Shown here: in pieces, positions 1 to 8,434 of the stretch
How the letters are laid out: every line of letters begins with the position of its first letter
How positions within the stretch are numbered: position 1 is the first letter of the stretch
Assembly: GCF_001969855.1 (NCBI RefSeq)
Contig: NZ_MRBL01000007.1
Location: 1 to 64,000, forward strand
DNA from: Bacillus haynesii
GTDB taxonomy: Bacteria; Bacillota; Bacilli; Bacillales; Bacillaceae
DNA: 64,000 nt
Direction: 5' to 3'
The notes under the pieces: model-generated
What the model was told of the DNA's origin: nothing
Databases searched by the model: none
The model's input: the letters and a program-made list of their open reading frames with translations, nothing else
Program-made: the position numbers and the translations under genes

Positions 1-36
1 GGACAAAGAAACTCGGATTTAATCGAACAAAACATA

Positions 37-62
37 AAAATGGAATTTTAAAAACATATTTT
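37..62 (+). promoter_or_regulatory. Candidate ComK-binding AT-boxes upstream of comK
   Basis: Two adjacent dyads of the form AAAA-N5-TTTT occur at 37-49 and 50-62. This is the AT-box half-site known for ComK, which activates its own promoter in B. subtilis. The boxes lie about 30 bases upstream of a plausible -35 (TTGTAA, 91-96) and -10 (TAGTAT, 115-120). Their back-to-back arrangement does not match the usual K-box spacings, so the exact site is uncertain. Confidence 0.45.
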
Positions 63-148
63 CAAATTAATTGGAAAAAATCCTGTCGTTTTGTAAAGGA
101 TAATGTTAGATTAATAGTATAAATTTACTAACGATTAGGAGGATCATG

Positions 149-727
149 ATGAGCACAGAGGATATGACAAAAGATACGTATGAAGTAAACAGTTCGACAA
201 TGGCTGTCCTGCCTCTGGGAGAGGGGGAGAAACCCGCTTCAAAAATACTTGAGACCGACAGGACTTTCCTCGTCAATATGAAGCCGTTTCAGATCATCGA
301 AAGAAGCTGCCGCTATTTCGGATCGAGCTATGCGGGAAGAAAAGCGGGCACATATGAAGTCATTAAAGTTTCCCATAAACCGCCGATCATGGTGGATCAC
401 TCAAACAACATTTTTCTTTTTCCCACATTTTCCTCAACTCGTCCTCAGTGCGGGTGGCTTTCCCATGCGCATGTTCACGAGTTTTGCGCGGCAAAGTATG
501 ACAATACGTTTGTCACGTTTGTCAACGGGGAAAAGCTGGAGCTGCCCGTATCCATCACATCTTTCGAAAACCAGGTTTACCGAACGGCATGGCTGAGAAC
601 AAAATTTATCGACCGGATTGAAGGAAACGCCATGCAGAAGAAACAGGAATTTATGCTCTATCCGAAAGAAGACCGGAATCAGCTGATATACGAATTCATC
701 CTCAGGGAGCTGAAAAAGCGCTATTGA
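149..727 (+). CDS. comK: Competence transcription factor ComK
   Basis: ComK is the master activator of genetic competence. It binds AT-rich K-boxes in promoters of DNA-uptake genes and its own gene. The 192-residue product is about the usual length and carries the conserved family core, including FGSSYAGRKAGTYEV, PPIMVD, FLFPT.SSTRPQCGW, NQVYRTAWLRTKF and QEFMLYPKEDR. Two ATGs are possible (146 and 149); 149 gives a six-base gap to the AGGAGG at 137-142 and fits the family N-terminus. The reading frame is intact. Its end overlaps the convergent yhjD by seven bases, with no terminator between them. In B. subtilis activity is further controlled by MecA/ClpCP proteolysis. Confidence 0.97.
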   Translation: MSTEDMTKDTYEVNSSTMAVLPLGEGEKPASKILETDRTFLVNMKPFQIIERSCRYFGSSYAGRKAGTYEVIKVSHKPPIMVDHSNNIFLFPTFSSTRPQCGWLSHAHVHEFCAAKYDNTFVTFVNGEKLELPVSITSFENQVYRTAWLRTKFIDRIEGNAMQKKQEFMLYPKEDRNQLIYEFILRELKKRY

Positions 728-1086
728 TCTGGAGCGGCTTTGAATAAATAGTGCTCAAGAAGCGCGGATACCTGGTTGCGGATGCGGGGATTAAAGTAGT
801 TATGCTCTTCTTCGTATCCATCATATATAAAGGAATACATCGTAAAGGCTTCGTCCCGTGACACTTCATGCACCTTGATTTTCCGCCGGCGCAGTTCATT
901 TTTTACGTCGTACAGATCGCGCTGGGCAAGCTTTAACGCCTGTTCGATCAGACGCAGATAGGGGTCTTTCAGCTTAAACGGCCCCTGCTGGATGATTTTT
1001 ATGTCCCGGTTTAATATGCTGACGGTCATCGGGAGGTAAATCGCCTTTTCAATCATATCCCTGGCTTCGGCGGGAATTCTTGTCAT
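721..1086 (-). CDS. yhjD: YhjD family protein of unknown function
   Basis: A 121-residue soluble protein that follows comK convergently, as in B. subtilis, where the homologue is called YhjD. It is rich in charged residues and predicted helical (for example LKLAQRDLYDVKNELRRRKIKVHEV), with no signal peptide or membrane segment and no catalytic motif that I recognise. The start is the ATG at 1086, because GAGGAG lies seven bases before it; an upstream in-frame codon at 1101 has no ribosome site. Function is unknown. Confidence 0.85.
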   Translation of the reverse strand: MTRIPAEARDMIEKAIYLPMTVSILNRDIKIIQQGPFKLKDPYLRLIEQALKLAQRDLYDVKNELRRRKIKVHEVSRDEAFTMYSFIYDGYEEEHNYFNPRIRNQVSALLEHYLFKAAPDQ

Positions 1087-1294
1087 GGCTTTTCTCCTCA
1101 TTTCTATTTTTAATCAGGAACATTTGTTCTGTTTTTATTTTACACGAAATACGGCCTTTTAATCAAGAACGGGAAAAAATGACTAAAATGATCAGGTTGT
1201 TTCACACTAATACAGAAAACAACCGAGACGGATGATTTAAAGTTTTTGATTTAAAGTGTAGAATAGAAGTAGACAACCGCCCTGAGGAGAATCA

Positions 1295-1906
1295 ATGTTG
1301 GAGCAATTATTCAGCTATTTTACAGAAGAGAATTTAACAGAGTTTTTTCAGAGCTACAGGGCTTTTGGTCCTTTTGTAGCCGTACTGCTGCCGTTTATTG
1401 AAGCGCTGCTCCCGTTTTTACCCCTGCTCGTGTTTGTTGTTGCCAATGTAAATTCGTTCGGTTTATGGCAGGGGTTCTTGTTGACGTGGATTGGGGCATC
1501 TTTAGGTTCTATAGCGGTTTTTCTTTTTATCCGCCATTTCGGTCAGCAAAAAGCACTCGGTTTTATCCGCAGGCATCCATCCGTAAAAAAACTGATGATC
1601 TGGGTGGAAAAACGGGGCTTCGGTCCGCTGTTTCTCCTGCTTTGCTTTCCATTCACGCCTTCGGCGGCGGTAAATGTTGTGGCAGGACTTTCGCGAGTCA
1701 GCCTGCTGCCTTTTTCACTGGCGGTGCTTTGCGGCAAGTTCGTGATGATTTTTATGGTGAGCTTTGTCGGCCATGATCTGAAGGCGCTTTTTACCCAGCC
1801 TTTGCGGACAGCCGCCGTGATCATCGTCATGCTGATCTTATGGTACGCCGGAAAACGGGTTGAACATCGTCTGAACGTGAGATTCAGCCAGAGAGAGAAA
1901 GACTAG
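1295..1906 (+). CDS. yhjE: YhjE, DedA/TVP38-type membrane protein
   Basis: A 203-residue integral membrane protein of the SNARE-associated (TVP38/TMEM64, DedA-like) family. It shows about five hydrophobic segments, an early re-entrant-like stretch rich in Pro and Leu (LLPFIEALLPFLPLLVFVVA), a positively charged cytoplasmic loop after the second segment (RHFGQQKALGFIRRHPSVKK) and the family-type FPFTPSAAVNVVAGLS stretch around residue 120. DedA-like proteins are implicated in lipid-carrier or phospholipid flipping; that role is inferred from the family only. The ATG has GAGGAG upstream. sipV follows after 12 bases, so the two are probably cotranscribed. Confidence 0.88.
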   Translation: MLEQLFSYFTEENLTEFFQSYRAFGPFVAVLLPFIEALLPFLPLLVFVVANVNSFGLWQGFLLTWIGASLGSIAVFLFIRHFGQQKALGFIRRHPSVKKLMIWVEKRGFGPLFLLLCFPFTPSAAVNVVAGLSRVSLLPFSLAVLCGKFVMIFMVSFVGHDLKALFTQPLRTAAVIIVMLILWYAGKRVEHRLNVRFSQREKD

Positions 1907-1918
1907 GGGGACACAGAA

Positions 1919-2437
1919 TTGAAAAAGCGTTTTTTGGTCATAGCCGGGGTACTGCTTATCATCGTCGTCGGGATTCAGGTCAAAAATGCCGTTTTCATTG
2001 AATATAAAGTAGAAGGCGTCAGCATGAATCCGACCTTTCAGGAGGGCAACGAGCTTTTGATCAACAGGTTCGCCCACCACTTTAAAACGATCAGCCGATT
2101 TGACATTGTGCTGTTTAAAGGACCTGACAAAGACATATTCATTAAAAGGGTGATCGGGCTTCCGGGCGAAACCCTCAGGTATGAAGATGATCAGCTGTAT
2201 ATCAACGAAGAAAAGATCAAAGAGCCTTATCTGGACGACTTAAAGGCCGTCACTGCCGGAGGGGACTTGACAGGGGATTTTACGCTGAAGGAAGTGACCG
2301 GAGAGGAGAAGGTGCCCGAAAACGAGTACTTCGTCCTTGGGGACAACCGGATCCACAGCTTTGACAGCCGCCATTTCGGCTTTGTTTCAGAACGGGACAT
2401 CGTCGGGATCGTGACAGAAAGAATTGATAAAAAGTGA
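1919..2437 (+). CDS. sipV: Type I signal peptidase SipV
   Basis: SipV is a membrane-bound signal peptidase that cuts Sec signal peptides from exported proteins. The 172-residue protein has one N-terminal membrane anchor (residues 4-20), the catalytic serine in the box GVSMNPTF near residue 40, the general-base lysine in IKRVIGLPGE near residue 80, and the conserved GDNR..SFDSRHFG box near the C-terminus. This is the Ser-Lys dyad layout of bacterial type I enzymes. Translation starts at a TTG with GGGGGAC upstream. It lies directly behind yhjE, the same order as in B. subtilis. Confidence 0.95.
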   Translation: MKKRFLVIAGVLLIIVVGIQVKNAVFIEYKVEGVSMNPTFQEGNELLINRFAHHFKTISRFDIVLFKGPDKDIFIKRVIGLPGETLRYEDDQLYINEEKIKEPYLDDLKAVTAGGDLTGDFTLKEVTGEEKVPENEYFVLGDNRIHSFDSRHFGFVSERDIVGIVTERIDKK

Positions 2438-2559
2438 TTGGAGAATACGGCGGAAAGTAAGCGGCCGACCGATACGATTTCACAAATGTCGTGTCCTAAA
2501 ATGTCAATTTATACAACAGCATCCCAAAAAGGACGTATTCGCTAAATACGTTCATCAAG

Positions 2560-2588
2560 AAAAGCCCGGAATCCCGGGCTTTTTTTAT
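2560..2588. terminator. Terminator between sipV and epr
   Basis: A nine-base-pair GC-rich stem (AAAGCCCGG at 2561-2569 with CCGGGCTTT at 2574-2582), a very short loop and T/A tracts on both sides. It can end transcription of sipV on the plus strand and of epr on the minus strand. Confidence 0.85.
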
Positions 2589-2589
2589 A

Positions 2590-4365
2590 CTACTTCAGTT
2601 TGATCGCATTGATCCGTTTTTGCAGCTTCGTTTTTTCGGCGGATGCTTTCAGCTTGCTGACCGCTGATTGCGCTGCCGATTTTGTTTTTTTCGTTCTCTT
2701 TTGTTCGGCCGTTTTGACTTTGGCTTTCGCCGCTGCCACTTTTTTGTTATAGGCTGCTGCGGCTTGCTTTTTCGCGGTGTTCAGCCTTTTTTGCAGATTT
2801 GATTTGTCTTTTCCGGCAGGAAGCTCATTGATCGCTTTTTGCGCTTTGCCGAGGTTTGAGTCTGTCGCCGCTTTTTCAGCTTTGGCAACGGCTTGCTTTG
2901 CGGTGTTCAAGAGGCTTGAGCGGACCGCATTGACCCGTTTTTGCAAATTCGTTTTGAAAGTGCCGCTGTCGAGTTCATTGACCGCTTTCTGGGCGGCATC
3001 GGCATTGGTTTTCTTTTTTTGCTTCTCAGCGAGTTTCATTTTGCTTTCGGCTGTTTTTTTAAGCTGCTCTTTAACAGTATCGAGTCTTTTTTTCAAAGCG
3101 GTTTTATCGGCGTTTGCAGGCAGCGGTTCGATCGCTTTTTGTGCGGCTTGAATGTCCGCTTTTTTCTTTGTCTTTTCCGCTTGTCCGACTGCTTTTTGCG
3201 CTTTTTCCAATGGCTGTGTGACCTCTTTGAAGCGGATTAATCCGTAGCCGAACAAATGATCACGGCCGGGGGCGCCCAAATCGCTTGTATAAAACTGCAT
3301 TTTCTTGCGCAACTCAGTATTTGAAGCGGTTGGGTACAGCTGTTTCAAAAGTGCAAACATTCCGGTGACGTGCGGCGTTGCCTGTGAAGTGCCGCTTCCG
3401 ATTGCATAGCCGCGATCGGAAGATGTACTGATAATCGATGTGCCGGGAGCGGAAAACTCGACGGCGCTGCCGGTGTTGGAAAATGAAGCGATCTGATTTT
3501 TTTCATTGGTGGCCGAGACGGCAATGACGCTGCTGTAGGCGGCCGGGTAATAAACGGATGTTCCGTTTCCGGCATTTCCGCTCGCGCCGACTAAAATGAT
3601 TCCCCTTTTGTATGCTCTATCTACTGCATCGTGGAGAACTTGACTGTCGCCTGAAACGACGAGGCTCATATTGATGATATCGATTCCGTGCTGAATCGAC
3701 CAATCGATGCCTTGTAAGATACCTCTCAGATCCCCCGAACCCTTCCGGTCCAGCGCTTTTACGGCATACAGCCGCACGCCAGGCGCGATGCCGTCGATCC
3801 CCCGTCCGTTATGCTTCGCTCCGATGATTCCGGCAACATGTGTTCCGTGGCCGTTATCATCACGGTATGAAGCGGTATAGCCGACCATCGATGTGCCGCC
3901 TGCGATTGACAGCTCTTCGTGGGGAGAAATCCCGCTGTCAATAACCGCGATCTTCACCTGTTTCCCGGTCAAACCTTTATTCCAAGCCAGCGTGGCTTGA
4001 ATCGGCTTGATGTTCCACTGTGAAAACGCGGAGGCGTTTTGCGCTGTGCTGCTGGAGACAGCTTTTAGAGCGGTGCTGTCGGCAGCAGCTACCGGGAGGT
4101 TGTCTTCGACATACAGAACGTCGGGATCTTGTTCAAGTTCGCGCACTGTTTTGTCGTCCGCAGTGACAGCGGCTGCGGGAATGTGCCGGTAAACGTGTTC
4201 TACCGTTTCTGCTTGTTCGATGACAGTTTCTTTTCCGCTGGCATTTTTATATACGACAATGACTTCGTTTTCCTGCTTATTGCTTTCCGCTTGAATGCGG
4301 GGTGAATTTGCAAAAAAACCGACGAACATTGCAGCGGAAACCGCGATTTTCCATAATTTTTTCAT
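2590..4365 (-). CDS. epr: Minor extracellular serine protease Epr
   Basis: A secreted subtilisin-family (S8) protease of 591 residues. In order it has a signal peptide (residues 1-26), an inhibitor-I9 propeptide (about 33-90), a catalytic domain (about 115-385) with the triad Asp143 (AVIDSG), His173 (GHGTHV) and Ser327 (SGTSQATPH), and a long Lys/Ala-rich C-terminal region of degenerate repeats of the type A..A...L......K..L.KRL. The same architecture is found in B. subtilis Epr, where the tail is dispensable for proteolysis and may bind the wall. An in-frame start at 4392 exists, but AAGGAGGA at 4373-4380 points to the ATG at 4365. Epr is known to supply a Phr-processing activity and to affect swarming in B. 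subtilis. Confidence 0.95.
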   Translation of the reverse strand: MKKLWKIAVSAAMFVGFFANSPRIQAESNKQENEVIVVYKNASGKETVIEQAETVEHVYRHIPAAAVTADDKTVRELEQDPDVLYVEDNLPVAAADSTALKAVSSSTAQNASAFSQWNIKPIQATLAWNKGLTGKQVKIAVIDSGISPHEELSIAGGTSMVGYTASYRDDNGHGTHVAGIIGAKHNGRGIDGIAPGVRLYAVKALDRKGSGDLRGILQGIDWSIQHGIDIINMSLVVSGDSQVLHDAVDRAYKRGIILVGASGNAGNGTSVYYPAAYSSVIAVSATNEKNQIASFSNTGSAVEFSAPGTSIISTSSDRGYAIGSGTSQATPHVTGMFALLKQLYPTASNTELRKKMQFYTSDLGAPGRDHLFGYGLIRFKEVTQPLEKAQKAVGQAEKTKKKADIQAAQKAIEPLPANADKTALKKRLDTVKEQLKKTAESKMKLAEKQKKKTNADAAQKAVNELDSGTFKTNLQKRVNAVRSSLLNTAKQAVAKAEKAATDSNLGKAQKAINELPAGKDKSNLQKRLNTAKKQAAAAYNKKVAAAKAKVKTAEQKRTKKTKSAAQSAVSKLKASAEKTKLQKRINAIKLK

Positions 4366-4401
4366 CCGGCTCTCCTCCTTATTTAGCGGCATTCGCTATA
4401 T

Positions 4402-4409
4402 ATATCGGA
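4402..4409 (-). promoter_or_regulatory. Possible sigma-D -10 element of epr
   Basis: The complement reads TCCGATAT, one base off the sigma-D -10 consensus GCCGATAT, about 37 bases before the epr start. B. subtilis epr is sigma-D dependent. No convincing TAAA -35 lies at the ideal spacing, so this is tentative. Confidence 0.35.
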
Positions 4410-4742
4410 GAATTTTTAAATTTTCAAAGAGAAAGAAAGCCGGTCTTAAGGGCGCTCATCGTGGACCTCAGTTCTCAAAACGTTAACAACACTGTTATAT
4501 CAACGTTTGTGGAGCTTCCTATTTATTCGGGAAGTTAAATTGGGTACTCCAAGTTAGTTTTAAAAAAGAGTCATAAGATCAGCTTCTATCGATGAATCAT
4601 TTTTAAGCGACGCCTTTTGTCTAAAATGTATAATGTTACTTTTGTTTTTGTTGAAAGTGAACAATGTTATTGACTGGCTTACAACCTACAATTTAATTAA
4701 ATAAAAAATAGATTAAATAATAAGAAGGGAGCGTCTCATACC
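4410..4742. other. Left junction of the AT-rich ureide island
   Basis: No gene is seen in this stretch. Base composition turns strongly AT-rich near 4540. There is a possible sigma-A promoter for the MFS gene (TTGACT at 4670-4675 and TTTAAT at 4692-4697, 16-base spacer). The string TTTGTTGAAAGTG at about 4644-4656 recurs upstream of allC near 10238 and could be an operator. No att-like repeat or transposase remnant was recognised. Confidence 0.4.
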
Positions 4743-5984
4743 GTGGAAAAAACAATTAAACATGACCCCAATTATTACAAAAAGATCATTATTGCATTGT
4801 GTTTAGGGTGGGTAGCTATTTGGATTTATCGCACAATACTTACGCCAATATATCCGCAGATTCAAGAATCATTAGGAAATATTAGTGACACACAGATGGG
4901 GTTGGTTGCTTCTATTTATTTCTTTGCATATACGGGTATGCAAATTCCGTCAGGGGCACTTGTTGATAAATTTGGACAAAAAAAGGTGTTAATTCCTGCA
5001 TTTATCGTTTTTGCGCTAGCTGCATTTGTAATTGGCACAAGTTCAACTATCATGCAAGTATACATTGGATCGTTATTGGCTGGTATTTCGACTGGTTCAT
5101 ATTACGGTGCAGCCTTTTCCTTATCAGCCAAACATACGCCTAAAGATAAAAAAAGCTTTTCCAATGCGATTATAAATAGCGGTTCAGCATTAGGGATGAT
5201 AATTGGACTAATCGGATCATCGGTTTTAGTAGGCGGTTTTGAAATTCAATGGAATTATATGCTTTTTATAACAGCTATCGTTATTGTAGCTGTAACATTT
5301 GTGTTTGTGTTGTTTATTAAACAAGATAAAACATCGGATAAGGAAGTGGCTGAAGAGAAGAAAGACGCCGTACAAAGCACAGAGATTCAAAATGAAAGCT
5401 TATTTTCTCCAAGACAATTAGTTGTATATTTTGTGTATTTTGCAACATGCTATGGCTATTATATGATTGTAACTTGGTTGCCATCCTTCCTTGTAGCAGA
5501 AAAAGGATTTGCTCAAGGTTCAGTAGGGTATGTAGCTGCACTAGTTGCGGTCACTGCAGTACCTGGTGCTTTGATATTTACTAAATATATAGATAAAAAT
5601 GCACATTTGCGTCTGCGTTTAATTTTATTTCTATTAATTGCTGCAGCAGTAACAATTAGTTTGACAGTATTTGCACCAAATCCTGCAGTATTGTATATTG
5701 CGTTAATTTTATATGGCTTATTAGGTAAACTTGCGATTGATCCAGTTTTAATAACTTATGTATCTGATTCCGTATCAGGAGATAGAGTTGCCAGAGCATT
5801 AACTCTCTTTAACTTCTTTGGAATGAGTTCATCTGTTATTGCACCAACACTTACTGGTTATATTGGTGATGTAACCGGCTCGCAAGTATTAGCATTCTAT
5901 ATTGCAACCATCCTTCTTGCAGCAGCAGCGTTGCTATTTTTCCTTGTGGTTATGTTAAGACAGAATAAAACAGTAGCTAACTAA
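4743..5984 (+). CDS. MFS transporter, probable ureide or oxamate-related carrier
   Basis: A 413-residue major facilitator protein with about twelve hydrophobic segments and the MFS loop-2/3 signature (GALVDKFGQKKVL, about residues 75-87). A charged central loop (residues about 195-220, KQDKTSDKEVAEEKK) separates the two halves. It begins the AT-rich allantoin block and resembles the second MFS protein at 19479-20732, with matching openings GWVAIWIYRTILTPI and GWVALYATRTILNPI. Transport of allantoin, allantoate or a pathway product such as oxamate is inferred from context only. Translation starts at GTG 4743 behind GGGAG. It is transcribed convergently with the PucR-type regulator. Confidence 0.85.
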   Translation: MEKTIKHDPNYYKKIIIALCLGWVAIWIYRTILTPIYPQIQESLGNISDTQMGLVASIYFFAYTGMQIPSGALVDKFGQKKVLIPAFIVFALAAFVIGTSSTIMQVYIGSLLAGISTGSYYGAAFSLSAKHTPKDKKSFSNAIINSGSALGMIIGLIGSSVLVGGFEIQWNYMLFITAIVIVAVTFVFVLFIKQDKTSDKEVAEEKKDAVQSTEIQNESLFSPRQLVVYFVYFATCYGYYMIVTWLPSFLVAEKGFAQGSVGYVAALVAVTAVPGALIFTKYIDKNAHLRLRLILFLLIAAAVTISLTVFAPNPAVLYIALILYGLLGKLAIDPVLITYVSDSVSGDRVARALTLFNFFGMSSSVIAPTLTGYIGDVTGSQVLAFYIATILLAAAALLFFLVVMLRQNKTVAN

Positions 5985-6024
5985 ATAAATAGAACAGAAA
6001 ACTTCCAGTGGTTCTCCTTTTGAT

Positions 6025-7638
6025 TTACAACGATATTTTCTCTGAAGCAAATAATGCCAATCGAATGCTCAGTGATGTATCAGGAGATTCTACAGATTGA
6101 CCTAATATCTCTTCGCATTTTTTAATGCGATATTTCACAGTATTACGGTGAATAAAAATATCTTCTGAGGTCTTTGTAAGATCACATTGATTGGCCATAT
6201 AAACATTTAATGTAAATCTGAGTTCTTTTTCCTTCATTGTTTGGGGATAAGCTAAAGGACCAAGTGTGTAAATGATAAATGGCTTTAATTTATTCGTTGG
6301 AATGAGTTGCAATAATTCTTCTACGCTTTTGGATTTATAGGGCTCTATAAATTCCATTTCGCCTTGTTCATATTTATTATCATAAGCCTCATTCGCTTCG
6401 AAAAAAGACAGTGGTAATTGTGAAAGCTCGGAGACCTCATTACCAATGCCAAATGAAAGGGAGCTATTAAAAAATAGCTGATACTCTTTTTGGATATATC
6501 TGCAGTATTCCAAATAATAATGATGTCTTCTTTGTAAAAGTATCGTAAATCTGCGTTCACCGTGAGACATATATATGCTAATGGAAGGGTCAATCCCAGT
6601 AAACTTATGCGTTAGCCACTCAAAAGTCATCTGATATCGCTCATTTAAGTAGGCGCTATTTTCTACATTTTTTTCTTTGTCAATTCCACAAATCATCACT
6701 TGATAGAATTTGGAAGGTTGAATGTGATATTTTTTTAAAAGGTCGGTGTGTTGTGTTAGTGAAACAAGGTTATCAGGATGTTCGGACATAAGTGATGTAA
6801 AAAAATGGTTTACGTCCTGCTGCTCTGCTTCTTTGATTTTACTATTTTTATAAATTGCGAGACTAAGTGTGTTGACTGCTTGTTCTATTGTTAATAAACT
6901 AAACGGATAGTTGAGCAAATTAACATTTGAAATCATAAGATAATACGGAAAATATTTAAATGCAGGAACCTTAAATATGGCATATTCTTCCTGTAATACA
7001 CCATTATGATTTGGTTCGATTTGCTCTGAATTTAAATATCTTCTGAAATAATTAAGGTTTTTTTGAACATGTTCTGAGTGTTGATGAAAGTGATGACTCG
7101 CTGACTCAACTTGATGAAAAGAATTTAGCAGCATGACAGGGACCTTTATAAGTCTACTTAAACGTTCAATCATCATGTTCAGGCTTAACCCTTGCATAAG
7201 CATAGCATTTAACTCTTGTTGGATATCTAATGCAAAGTGTAATTTTTCTGTTTCTTCATCCAAGATAAATGACGATATATGATGAGTAATGGATCCTAAA
7301 TTCCAACTTTCTGGAATTTCAATAATTGGGAATTTTAATTTGTTTGCAAATGCAATAACCTCATCATCTAATTTTTTTAAAAATCGGGATAGCTTGATAC
7401 CGAGACCAGCAACTTGTATATCATTTAACTCACTAATAAGACTGATTAGTCCGGATTGATCATCCTGATAGCTCATTCCTGTTGTGACGATAAGTGAGTG
7501 CGGCGTTGTAAAATTTTTAATATCAGGCGTTTCTGTAATATCAACCATTTCTACCACTCGTTCCAAATCGCCCTGCTCATTCAGCAATGTTAAATCTGAA
7601 AATTGCAGTACAGATAATATTTCTTTTAATGTTGTCAT
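6025..7638 (-). CDS. PucR-family transcriptional regulator
   Basis: A 537-residue regulator. The first 130 residues match the PucR N-terminal ligand-sensing domain (TLKEILSVLQFSD, then LIVTTGM, then a segment on LGIKLSRFLKKLDDEVIAFANK). The middle resembles a CdaR/GGDEF-like domain, and the end is the PucR helix-turn-helix (TSEDIFIHRNTVKYRIKKCEEILG, about residues 490-515). B. subtilis PucR activates purine and allantoin catabolism in response to ureides. This protein reads away from the allantoin genes and is the natural candidate regulator of the island. ATG 7638 is preferred; a TTG lies immediately before it, and GGAGG is eight bases upstream of the ATG. Confidence 0.9.
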   Translation of the reverse strand: MTTLKEILSVLQFSDLTLLNEQGDLERVVEMVDITETPDIKNFTTPHSLIVTTGMSYQDDQSGLISLISELNDIQVAGLGIKLSRFLKKLDDEVIAFANKLKFPIIEIPESWNLGSITHHISSFILDEETEKLHFALDIQQELNAMLMQGLSLNMMIERLSRLIKVPVMLLNSFHQVESASHHFHQHSEHVQKNLNYFRRYLNSEQIEPNHNGVLQEEYAIFKVPAFKYFPYYLMISNVNLLNYPFSLLTIEQAVNTLSLAIYKNSKIKEAEQQDVNHFFTSLMSEHPDNLVSLTQHTDLLKKYHIQPSKFYQVMICGIDKEKNVENSAYLNERYQMTFEWLTHKFTGIDPSISIYMSHGERRFTILLQRRHHYYLEYCRYIQKEYQLFFNSSLSFGIGNEVSELSQLPLSFFEANEAYDNKYEQGEMEFIEPYKSKSVEELLQLIPTNKLKPFIIYTLGPLAYPQTMKEKELRFTLNVYMANQCDLTKTSEDIFIHRNTVKYRIKKCEEILGQSVESPDTSLSIRLALFASEKISL

Positions 7639-7791
7639 CAAGGCTACCTCCTTATCTTTGTTAGAAAAAGATAAAATAAAAATGAAATATGTCAGATGTT
7701 ACAAGGATAATTTCTCACTCTGATAGTACACTGTTTTTGAAGGTAATTATACGTATAATCCTTTAGTTAAAAATATTAAAGGAGAATCATT

Positions 7792-8371
7792 ATGCTTGAA
7801 CATGATTCTTCGTTTTTTGAAAAGTGTGGTTATAACAAAGATATCATGCCGAAGATCACTTGAACAAAGAATTTCATCCTCATTTATTTTTTCACGTTGT
7901 GGATGGGAGCAGTGCGCAGTATTCCGAATTATACAGCTGTTGGTGGTTTTTACGACTGGGATTATCACCGTTTCATGTAATAGTATCCCTTGTTATAAGT
8001 TCCTTTTTAGACAGCCTTATGACTTGTTGTAAACGGATACACAGGTTCAAGGCATGCCTGGTGATATAGGTGTGACTGTCAGGTGTATTCTGTGGTGTTG
8101 CGGCTTGGATTTCCTGGTTCACAAGCTTTATTGATTCTATTAAATAAGATTTTCCCCAGTTTTAATGATAGTGGTGGGCTACCATTTAAGACATTACGAT
8201 CCGGGGTTAATAGCTTTCTTGTTATTCTGGATCATTAGCTTTGCGATCGGTATCGGTGGCGCTGAAACATTAAATAAATTTACTGCTATCTTAAATCCAA
8301 TGATTTGCATTGTTTTTGGTAGTCTGCCTATCTGGGGGATTCATGCTGGTGATGACTCGGTAATATTATGA
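7792..8371 (+). pseudogene. Decayed NCS1-family (allantoin/uracil-type) permease
   Basis: Conceptual translation in shifting frames gives consecutive parts of an NCS1 permease N-terminal region: MLEHDSSFFEKCGYNKDIMP (7792 on), a stop, then FTLWMGAVRSIPNYTAVGG (about 7889-7945), then LRLGLSPFHVIVSLVISSF in the next frame (about 7953-8009), then FPGSQALLILLNKIFPSFND (about 8109-8168), and finally LIAFLLFWIISFAIGIGGAE (about 8215-8274), ending at 8371. At least three frame changes and several stops are needed. Only about 200 of some 480 expected residues remain, and the rest is deleted just before allB. Position beside allB suggests it was the allantoin permease. Confidence 0.8.
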
Positions 8372-8434
8372 GCTATGAACTGACTACGAAAGGTAGTATT
8401 TTATATCCAACCATTAAAAGAGGGGATGATTTTG

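Noticed and set aside
2777-3240. Long hydrophobic frames opposite the epr tail
   Set aside because: They are the antisense of the Lys/Ala repeats; epr itself has full family motifs and a good ribosome site.
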